A stretch of DNA of 46,840 nucleotides from Amycolatopsis azurea DSM 43854 (GTDB lineage: Bacteria; Actinomycetota; Actinomycetes; Mycobacteriales; Pseudonocardiaceae): the NCBI RefSeq assembly GCF_001995215.1, contig NZ_MUXN01000029.1:1-46840 (forward strand), written 5' to 3'. Positions 40,491 through 46,840 of the stretch are shown one piece after another. The notes beneath the pieces are model-generated. The model had not been told where the DNA came from. It made no database searches and was given only the letters and a program-made list of their open reading frames with translations. The position numbers and the translations under genes are program-made. Each line of letters begins with the position of its first letter. Position 1 is the stretch's first letter.

Positions 40491-43400
40491 ATCAAGCTGT
40501 GGTGAACCAGGAGCTGGTCGCGATCGTCGGGATGGGCGTGTTCCTTCCCGGATCGTCCACTGTGGACGCATATTGGCAGAACATCGTCTCCGGTACCGAC
40601 GCGATCACCGAGATCCCGCCGCATCGCTGGGATCCGACCTTCCACGACGGTGACGGCAGCACGCCCGATCGCACCTACGGACGGCGCGGCGGTTTCGTCG
40701 CCGACAGCCTGGACTTCGACGCGACGGCGCTCGGCATCGCGCCCAGCTCCGTCAGCGGGATGGAGCCCGACCAGCTGGTCGCGCTGGCCGTCGCCGCGTC
40801 CGCGGTCGACGACGCCGGCGGCCTGCGACGGCTGGGCGACCTCGAACGCGTGGGCGTGATCCTCGGCCGGGGCGGCTATCTCTCGCCGGGGCTCCAGCGG
40901 TTCGACCAGCGGGTCCGGTCGGTCCGCCAGATCACCGGCGCCGTCCGGGAACTCCTCCCGTCGGCGCGGCCGGAAATGCTCGACAGGCTCCGGGACGCGT
41001 TGCTGGAACCGCTCGGCGAATTCCGGCCCGACACCGCGATCGGGCTGGTGCCGAACCTCGCCGCGTCGCGCGTGGCCAACCGCCTGGATCTCGGCGGCCC
41101 CGCGTACACGGTGGACGCCGCCTGCGCGTCCTCGCTGCTCGCGGTGGATCAGGCGATCGGCGAACTCGCCCGTCGTCGCTGCGACGTCGTGCTGGCCGGC
41201 GGCGTGCACCACTGTCACGACGACACGCTCTGGTCGATGTTCACCCAGCTCGGCGCCCTGTCGCCGAGTCAGCGGATCAGCCCGTTCTCGCGCGACGCGG
41301 ACGGCCTGCTGATCGGCGAGGGCACCGCGATCGTCGTGCTGAAACGGTTCTACGACGCGCGCCGCGACGGCGACCGGGTGTACGCGGTGCTGCGGGGTTC
41401 GGGGACGTCGAGCGACGGCAAGGGCGCGAGCCTGCTCAGCCCGGCAGTGGCGGGCCAGACCCTGGCGCTGCGCCGCGCGTGGGCGTCGGCGGGCCTCGAT
41501 CCCACCGCTCCCGGCGCGCTCGGCCTGCTGGAGGCGCACGGGACCGCGACGCCGACCGGGGACGCGGCCGAACTGGCCACCCTCGCCGAGGTGTTCGGCC
41601 CGCCGGACGGGCCCCGTGCCGCGATCGGCGCGGTGAAGGCGATGATCGGGCACACCATGCCGACCGCCGGGGCCGCCGGGCTGGTCAAGGTGGCGCTCGC
41701 GCTGCATCACGCCGTCCTGCCGCCGACCCTGAACTGCGCCGATCCGAGTCCGCTGCTGGACAAGACCCGGTTCCGGACCTTGTCCGCCGCCGAGCCTTGG
41801 GCGGCCGGTGACGTGCCACGCCGGGCGGCGGTCAACGCCTTCGGGTTCGGCGGCGTCAACGCGCACGTGGTGCTGGAGGAGGCCGACCCCGCGCCGTCGA
41901 GGCCGCGCCGGGCCAAGGTGACCGGGGAACCCGAGCGGGTCCTGCTGTTCGCGGCGTCCACTCCGGACGAACTGCGTGTCCTCCTCGACCGCCCGGAGCC
42001 CGAATCCGGCGGGCAAGGTCCTTGCCGGATCGGGATCGTCGGGCCGACCGGGAAGCGGCTGGAGGTCGCGCGCAGGGTGCTCGCGAAGGTCGCGGCCGAA
42101 GGCAAGTCCTGGCACGGGCCCAACGACATCTGGTGCAGTATGGCGCCTTTGCTGGAGCAGGCCGGGGCGAAGACGGCGTTCATCTACCCGGGCCTGGAAG
42201 CGGACGCGGAACCGCGCTGCGCCGACGTCGCCCGGCACTTCGGCCTGGACCGGCCCGAATGGTCGACGACGAGCGTGCTCGCGCGCGCGTCGAGTGTGTC
42301 CCAGGTGGGGCTGCTGCTCGACACCGCGTTGCGGCGGCTCTCCGTCAAGCCGGATCTGCTCGCCGGGCACAGCGTCGGCGAGTGGACCGCGATGCAGGCG
42401 GCCGGGATGTACCCGGGTCAGTCCACAGAGGACATGCTGGACCGGTACTGGCCGCAAGGGTTCACCTTGCCGGACGCCGAGTTCCTGGTGCTCGGGTGTT
42501 CCGCCGAACGGGCGGAGGCGCTGCTCGCCGCCGAACCGGAACTGATGGTCTCCCACGAGAACGCGCCGCGGCAGACGATCGTGTGCGGTGATCCGGCGGC
42601 CGCGGCGCGGCTCGCCAAACTGTGCACGCAGCACGGCGTCGTCGCCAGGACACTGCCGTTCCGGTCCGGGTTCCACACCCCGCTGATGCGTTCCCGGCTC
42701 GGCCCGTTCACCCGGCTCGCGGCGGAACTGGACCTGAAGGCGCCGCGGATCCCGGTCTGGTCGGCGACCACGGCCCGGCCGTACCCCGAGGATCCGGTGG
42801 AGGTCCGCGAGCTGTACCTGGCCCATCTGGTGCGCAAGGTCCGGTTCCGGGAACTCGTCGACGCGCTCTACGACGATGGTGCCCGCGTCTTCGTGCAGGC
42901 AGGCGCCGGTCAGGTCGGCTCGTTCGTGGCGGACACGCTCGGCACGCGGCCGCATCTGGTCATCCCGGCGTCTTCCGGCACGAGGCCCGGCCTCGCCCAG
43001 CTGCGCCGGGTCGCCACCGCGGTCTGGGTGGAGGGCGGACGCCCCGCGTTCGACGCGCTGGAGCCGCGCCGGACCCGGATCGACACGGCGGGCACGCTGC
43101 TCTCGGTCGATGGCGATGCCAAGGGCATGTTTGCGACCGCCACCGACCTGCCAGGGCTGGCCGACGGGATACCGGACGCGATCGTCGCGGAGTTCACCGC
43201 GCTGCTCGCCGAGACCAGGCAAGCCGCGGCGACCGTGGCCAACGCGGCCGCGCGGCGCACGGTCGAGTCCACTGTGGACGCGTCGCTCGCCACGATGCCC
43301 TATCTGATGGACCACCGGTTCTTCCGGCAGCGCGAAGGCTGGCCCGAGGAAGCGGACTTCCGGCCCACCGTTCCCGCCACGACACTGGTGGATCTCGCCT

Positions 43401-44527
43401 GCCGGGAGGCGGAACGGAGCTGGCCTGGCACGGTCGCGACCGGGGTGAGCAACGCGGCGTTCTCCCGCTGGCTGATCGCCGCCCCGGCGGCGCGCGTGCC
43501 GCTGTCGATGACCCGCGAGGGCGATCGGATCAGTGTCCAGATAGGACCGCACGCCAGTATGGACGTCCATCTGGCGCGGCGTTATCCCACGGCGCCGAGG
43601 CCGTCTCCGCTGCCGGGGCCGGAGACCGCGCCGCCGTTGACCGCCGCCGAGATCTACTCGCGACGCGAGATGTTCCACGGCCCCGCGTACCAAGGGCTCG
43701 CCCGGCTCATCGGGCTCGGCGAACGGCACATCCGCGGCGACCTCGTCGTCCCGCCGGCGCCCGGCGCGCTGCTGGACAACGTCGGCCAGCTGCTGGGCTG
43801 CTGGCTGATGGCGACCAAGGCGGACGCGTTGCTGGCGTTCCCGACGTCGATGGGCCGGATCACCTGGTACGGCCCGGAACCGGCGCCGGGGACCACGGTC
43901 GGCTGCGTGGTCCGGGTCCGCCTGCCGCGGCCGGACGTGCTGGAGATGGACGCCGAACTGGTGCTGGACGGTGCCGTGCTCGCCCGGATCGAACAATGGC
44001 GCGACATCCGGTTCCCGTGCGACCGGCCCGCTCACCGGGTCTACGCCTTCCCGGACCGGCACCGGCTTTCCGAGGAGCACCAGGGCGGGTGGACGGTGGT
44101 CACCGACCGGTGGCCGAGCCCCGCCGCGCGCGACATCTACGCAGGCATCTACCTCGGCGCCGAGGAACGCGCGGAATTCGCCGCCTGCGCGCCCCGGCGG
44201 CAGCGTGGGTGGCTGCTGGAACGGATCGCACTCAAGGACGCGGTCCGCGCGAAACTCGGTTTGGACGGCGTCTACCCGGCCGAACTCCGGGTGAGCGCGG
44301 ACGGCACGCGGGTGACCGGGGTCCACGGCCGGACCTTGCCGCCGCTCGCGGTCGCCGTCGCGTCGGCGGGAGAGGTCGCGGTCGCCCTCGTCCGGGAGGA
44401 GAGCACGACGTCGCCCCGGATCGCGGTCCGGGGCGAAGGAGAGCTGGCGGGGCTGGCCGAGGAGATCGGCATCGGAGCGGAGTTCGCGGGGATCCCCGGG
44501 TACGTGGTGGCCTGGAATCGCGGGTAG
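40484..44527 (+). CDS. Second synthase subunit: KS-AT-DH with PPTase-like tail
   Basis: Protein of 1347 aa. KS (about 10-465) has Cys214 in DAACASS, EAHGTATPTGD and IGHTMPTAG. AT (about 555-870) has Ser630 in GHSVGEW and GFHTPL. A double-hotdog dehydratase (about 925-1190) has His944 (MDHRFF) and Asp1098 (LLDNVGQ). The last 130 residues (AEERAEFAACAPRR, RIALKDAVRAKL) recall a 4'-phosphopantetheinyl transferase, but the S-H pair expected later reads AVASAG, so it looks inactive. There is no ACP of its own, so it must work on the ACP of the first synthase or the free ACP downstream. GTG 40484 or 40487 start; 40487 gives a GTGA overlap with the stop of the first synthase. Similar to PfaC-type subunits. 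Confidence 0.88.
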   Translation: MVNQAVVNQELVAIVGMGVFLPGSSTVDAYWQNIVSGTDAITEIPPHRWDPTFHDGDGSTPDRTYGRRGGFVADSLDFDATALGIAPSSVSGMEPDQLVALAVAASAVDDAGGLRRLGDLERVGVILGRGGYLSPGLQRFDQRVRSVRQITGAVRELLPSARPEMLDRLRDALLEPLGEFRPDTAIGLVPNLAASRVANRLDLGGPAYTVDAACASSLLAVDQAIGELARRRCDVVLAGGVHHCHDDTLWSMFTQLGALSPSQRISPFSRDADGLLIGEGTAIVVLKRFYDARRDGDRVYAVLRGSGTSSDGKGASLLSPAVAGQTLALRRAWASAGLDPTAPGALGLLEAHGTATPTGDAAELATLAEVFGPPDGPRAAIGAVKAMIGHTMPTAGAAGLVKVALALHHAVLPPTLNCADPSPLLDKTRFRTLSAAEPWAAGDVPRRAAVNAFGFGGVNAHVVLEEADPAPSRPRRAKVTGEPERVLLFAASTPDELRVLLDRPEPESGGQGPCRIGIVGPTGKRLEVARRVLAKVAAEGKSWHGPNDIWCSMAPLLEQAGAKTAFIYPGLEADAEPRCADVARHFGLDRPEWSTTSVLARASSVSQVGLLLDTALRRLSVKPDLLAGHSVGEWTAMQAAGMYPGQSTEDMLDRYWPQGFTLPDAEFLVLGCSAERAEALLAAEPELMVSHENAPRQTIVCGDPAAAARLAKLCTQHGVVARTLPFRSGFHTPLMRSRLGPFTRLAAELDLKAPRIPVWSATTARPYPEDPVEVRELYLAHLVRKVRFRELVDALYDDGARVFVQAGAGQVGSFVADTLGTRPHLVIPASSGTRPGLAQLRRVATAVWVEGGRPAFDALEPRRTRIDTAGTLLSVDGDAKGMFATATDLPGLADGIPDAIVAEFTALLAETRQAAATVANAAARRTVESTVDASLATMPYLMDHRFFRQREGWPEEADFRPTVPATTLVDLACREAERSWPGTVATGVSNAAFSRWLIAAPAARVPLSMTREGDRISVQIGPHASMDVHLARRYPTAPRPSPLPGPETAPPLTAAEIYSRREMFHGPAYQGLARLIGLGERHIRGDLVVPPAPGALLDNVGQLLGCWLMATKADALLAFPTSMGRITWYGPEPAPGTTVGCVVRVRLPRPDVLEMDAELVLDGAVLARIEQWRDIRFPCDRPAHRVYAFPDRHRLSEEHQGGWTVVTDRWPSPAARDIYAGIYLGAEERAEFAACAPRRQRGWLLERIALKDAVRAKLGLDGVYPAELRVSADGTRVTGVHGRTLPPLAVAVASAGEVAVALVREESTTSPRIAVRGEGELAGLAEEIGIGAEFAGIPGYVVAWNRG

Positions 44528-44542
44528 GAACAGGAGCAGAGC

Positions 44543-44842
44543 ATGACGATCGAACAGCAGAGCCCGACGTCGGTCTTCGGCACGGTGGCCGAGTTGCTGC
44601 GGGAACTGGTCGGGGACGTCGACGTCCTCGGCATCGAAATCACCCCGCAGACCACCTTTCACGAGGATCTCGGGCTGGAGAGCATCGACCTGGTGACCTT
44701 CGCGAGCATCCTCGCCGAGTTCTTCGGCGAGGACGTCAACCTCGCGGAGTTCCTGGCGGAGAAGGATCTCGACGACGTGATCGGGCTCCGGGTCGGCGAC
44801 ATCGCGGACTACGTGGCCGCCCGCCTCGGCGAACGGGGCTGA
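44543..44842 (+). CDS. Free-standing acyl carrier protein
   Basis: Carrier protein of 99 aa with Ser47 in LGLESIDLV as the phosphopantetheine site and an acidic four-helix composition typical of ACPs. ATG 44543 follows AGGAACAGGAGC. It sits between the second synthase and the hydrolase in the same operon. It may take the finished chain from the megasynthase for release or transfer, or bring the starter; its signature differs from the PUFA-type ACP in the first synthase. Confidence 0.9.
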   Translation: MTIEQQSPTSVFGTVAELLRELVGDVDVLGIEITPQTTFHEDLGLESIDLVTFASILAEFFGEDVNLAEFLAEKDLDDVIGLRVGDIADYVAARLGERG

Positions 44843-44846
44843 GGCG

Positions 44847-45632
44847 GTGCCGACGATGACCGTCAACGGGTTGCGCACGAACGTGCAGCTCGTGCCCGGC
44901 GGCGGTACCGAGACCGTGGTGTTCCTGCACGGGATGGGCACCGACAGCCTGGCGAGCTTCTACCTCACGCTGGCCCCTCCGGTCGCCGCCGCCGGGGTGG
45001 ACGTGATCAGCTACGACCTGCGCGGGCACGGCAAGACCGAACGCCCCGAGCGCGGGTACACGATCGCGGACTTCGTCGCCGACCTCGACGACCTGCTGGT
45101 CCAGCTCGACCTCGACCGGCCCGTCCACTTGGTGGGCAACAGTTTCGGCGGCACCCTCGCGTACAGCTACGCGGTGGCGAAACCGGAGCGGGTGCGCAGC
45201 ATCGTGTGCATCGAATCGGAGCCCGCGACCGAACTGTGGGCGGACAAGATGGCGCAGATCCTCGAACACACCGTGCGGTTCTTGAAGTTCGAGGAGAGCT
45301 TCGAGTGGATCGAGGCCAACTACAGCGCCCATCACCGGCGGCTCGCGAAGATGGCGGCCGAACGGATCATGGCCACGTCGATGGCCGAGGAGGTCCCGCT
45401 CGGGCCACTGCTGACCTTGGACCAGGTGGCGGGGATCGACTGCCCGGTACTGTCCATTTTGGGCAGTCACGGCTACCAGGCCGACGACCTCGACGCGCTG
45501 ACGTCCTTGCTGCCCCGCGGCGAGCTGCACGTGTTCGAAGGCCAGGGGCACTCAGTGCTCGTCGAACAGCACCGTGAGGTGCGGGAGCTGGTGCTGAGCT
45601 GGATCTCCAAGCACGGGAGGCCGCGCGGATGA
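44847..45632 (+). CDS. Alpha/beta hydrolase, probable chain-releasing thioesterase or acyltransferase
   Basis: Protein of 261 aa with FLHGMGTDS (oxyanion region), DLRGHGKT, nucleophile Ser99 in VGNSFGGTL and His235 in GQGHSV, the canonical alpha/beta-hydrolase set. Located right after the ACP gene (5-bp gap) and overlapping the glycosyltransferase by four bases, it most probably cleaves the acyl chain from the ACP or transfers it to an alcohol or sugar. GTG 44847 is the start used; ATG 44856 is an alternative. Confidence 0.85.
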   Translation: MPTMTVNGLRTNVQLVPGGGTETVVFLHGMGTDSLASFYLTLAPPVAAAGVDVISYDLRGHGKTERPERGYTIADFVADLDDLLVQLDLDRPVHLVGNSFGGTLAYSYAVAKPERVRSIVCIESEPATELWADKMAQILEHTVRFLKFEESFEWIEANYSAHHRRLAKMAAERIMATSMAEEVPLGPLLTLDQVAGIDCPVLSILGSHGYQADDLDALTSLLPRGELHVFEGQGHSVLVEQHREVRELVLSWISKHGRPRG

Positions 45633-46762
45633 GCCGGTTCCTGCTGGTCGTGCCGCCGCTCACCGGACACGTGGCGCCGTTGCGCGCGGTGGCCGGCGAA
45701 CTGGTGGGGCGTGGTCACGACGTCGCCTGGTGCGGCCCGGAACCCACGACGTCGGAGCTGACGCGCGCGGGCCGGGTGTACGCGGCGGGAGACTCGCTGG
45801 AGTTCGCCGTCGAGCGCCGTCCCGAGGGGCTGCGCGGGTTCGCGGCACTGAAGTTCCTGTGGGAGCAGTACCTGGTCCCGCTGGCGGACGCGATGGTCCC
45901 CGGCGTCGAGAAGGCGGTGGCCGCCTTCCGGCCCGACGTCGTGATCGCCGATCAGCAGGCCTTCGCGGGCGCTTTGGTGGCGAGCCGCCGTGGCCTGCCG
46001 TGGGTGACCTCGGCGTCGACGTCGACCGAACTCGGCGATCCGCTGGCGGCCATGCCGAAGATCGCCGCCTGGGTCGGCAAGCTGCAAGGAGATCTCCGGA
46101 CGCGGCACAAGGTGTCCTGTGGTGACCTGCGGTTCTCCCCGGACCTGGTGCTGGCTTTCACCACCGTGTCCCTGACCGGGCCGATCGCCGACGCCGGCGC
46201 GGTCCGGTTCGTCGGTCCGGCGCTGGCTCCCGCGCCCCCGGTCGGGTTCTCCTGGGACCGGCTCGACGGGCGTCCGCTCGTCGTCGCCACCCTCGGCACC
46301 GCCAACGCCGCGCTCGGCCGACGGTTCCTGTCCGAATGCGTCGACGCCTTGGCCGGGATGCCCGACGTTCAAGGTCTGGTCGTCGATCCCACCGGCGAAC
46401 TGCTCAGCGAAACCGTGCTGACGGCCAAGCGGATCCCGCAGGCGGACGTCGTACGGAAGGCGGCGGCGGTGATCTGCCACGGCGGGCACAACACCGTGAG
46501 CGAGACCCTCGCGTCCGGCCTGCCGCTGGTGATCGCGCCGATCCGGGACGACCAGTCGATGCTGGCCCAGCAGGTCGAGGCGGCGGGCGCGGGGCTGCGG
46601 CTGCGCTTCGACCGCGTGAAGGCGCCGGACATCCGCGGCACGGTCACCGAAGTGCTCACCGAGCCCGCCTACGCCGCGGCGGCCGCGCGGGTGCGGGCTT
46701 CGTTCGCGGCGGCCGGGGGAGTCGTGGCTGCCGCGGACCACCTGGAGTCCCTGCCGCACTAG
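45629..46762 (+). CDS. GT1/MGT-type glycosyltransferase
   Basis: Protein of 377 aa with a GT-B fold: the N-domain begins FLLVVPPLTGHVAPLRAVA, the acceptor-side signature of macrolide/UDP-glycosyltransferases (split as VVPPLTGHVAPL), and the C-domain carries ICHGGHNTVSETLASGLPLV with DDQ later, the nucleotide-sugar site. ATG 45629 overlaps the hydrolase stop (ATGA). As the last gene of the synthase operon it would attach a sugar to the released chain. The sugar donor is unknown; no sugar-biosynthesis gene is in the window. Confidence 0.88.
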   Translation: MSRFLLVVPPLTGHVAPLRAVAGELVGRGHDVAWCGPEPTTSELTRAGRVYAAGDSLEFAVERRPEGLRGFAALKFLWEQYLVPLADAMVPGVEKAVAAFRPDVVIADQQAFAGALVASRRGLPWVTSASTSTELGDPLAAMPKIAAWVGKLQGDLRTRHKVSCGDLRFSPDLVLAFTTVSLTGPIADAGAVRFVGPALAPAPPVGFSWDRLDGRPLVVATLGTANAALGRRFLSECVDALAGMPDVQGLVVDPTGELLSETVLTAKRIPQADVVRKAAAVICHGGHNTVSETLASGLPLVIAPIRDDQSMLAQQVEAAGAGLRLRFDRVKAPDIRGTVTEVLTEPAYAAAAARVRASFAAAGGVVAAADHLESLPH

Positions 46763-46796
46763 AGGGCGGGTCGTGCGTGGCGATTTGGGGTCTGGG

Positions 46797-46837
46797 TGTG
46801 TGGGAATAGGGACGTTGAACGTCCCTATTCCCACACA
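46797..46837. terminator. Perfect 18-bp hairpin ending the synthase operon
   Basis: Arms 46797-46814 and 46820-46837 are exact complements around a TTGAA loop, 34 bases after the glycosyltransferase stop. It belongs to the same family as the hairpin at 31936-31986. Confidence 0.7.
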
Positions 46838-46840
46838 GTC

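Noticed and set aside
40439..44941. 1500-codon open frame on the minus strand
   Set aside because: It lies exactly antisense to the KS-AT-DH gene, is Arg/Gly/Pro-rich without domain motifs, and reflects third-position GC bias.

Overview
This is a high-GC actinomycete chromosome segment with GTG/TTG starts, 4-base ATGA/GTGA overlaps, TetR, IclR and Rrf2 regulators and gylR-like glycerol genes. The families of perfect intergenic hairpins and the gene set suggest a pseudonocardial genus such as Amycolatopsis. That placement is inference; no rRNA or marker gene is in the window. I saw no tRNA, rRNA, CRISPR, transposase or prophage gene.

Layout. (1) 211-9290: an acyltransferase-3/SGNH membrane protein; a nitrilase plus flavin monooxygenase pair that looks like an oxidative-decarboxylase/amidase route from an aromatic amino acid to an aryl-acetic acid; a VanZ-like protein; an isochorismatase-type hydrolase; a coupled MFS plus anchored beta-propeller pair; and a secreted phosphoesterase. 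(2) 9639-12856: a MerR-type regulator, a membrane-anchored serine hydrolase of the class A beta-lactamase fold, and a Tat-exported purple-acid-phosphatase-like enzyme. (3) 12983-13432: an 89-residue ACT-domain protein behind a 13-codon leader ORF with two mutually exclusive hairpins, a probable attenuator. (4) 13426-20389: a glycerol regulon with a divergent IclR regulator (gylR-like), glpF-glpK-glpD on the plus strand and a second glycerol kinase on the minus strand fused to a C-terminal hemerythrin-like domain. (5) 20480-31769: two NAD(P)-binding proteins, an Rrf2 regulator with paired operators, a small membrane protein, a secreted GH3 glucosidase with an ExoP-type C-terminus, a rubber oxygenase (Lcp) with a divergent TetR gene, a TetR/FAD-monooxygenase pair, and an MFS/TetR operon. 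(6) 31770-32108: non-coding DNA with four long hairpins. (7) 32109-46762: the most interesting part. An SDR and a catalytically dead-looking aldo/keto reductase diverge, across a low-GC spacer, from a five-gene operon.

That operon encodes a 2103-residue synthase (two NMO/PfaD-type enoyl-reductase-like domains, KS, AT, one PUFA-type ACP, KR), a second synthase (KS-AT-DH with a degenerate PPTase-like tail), a free ACP, an alpha/beta hydrolase and a GT1 glycosyltransferase. Together these supply a complete KS/AT/KR/DH/ER/ACP cycle, a release enzyme and a sugar transferase. My reading is an iterative, PUFA-synthase-related system that makes a glycosylated fatty acid or polyketide (a glycolipid). 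I do not recognise it as a characterised pathway.

Most convergent gene ends carry long perfect hairpins that often include the stop codons. Two copies of one hairpin family (31936-31986 and 46797-46837) differ by compensated base changes, so the stem itself seems to be maintained.
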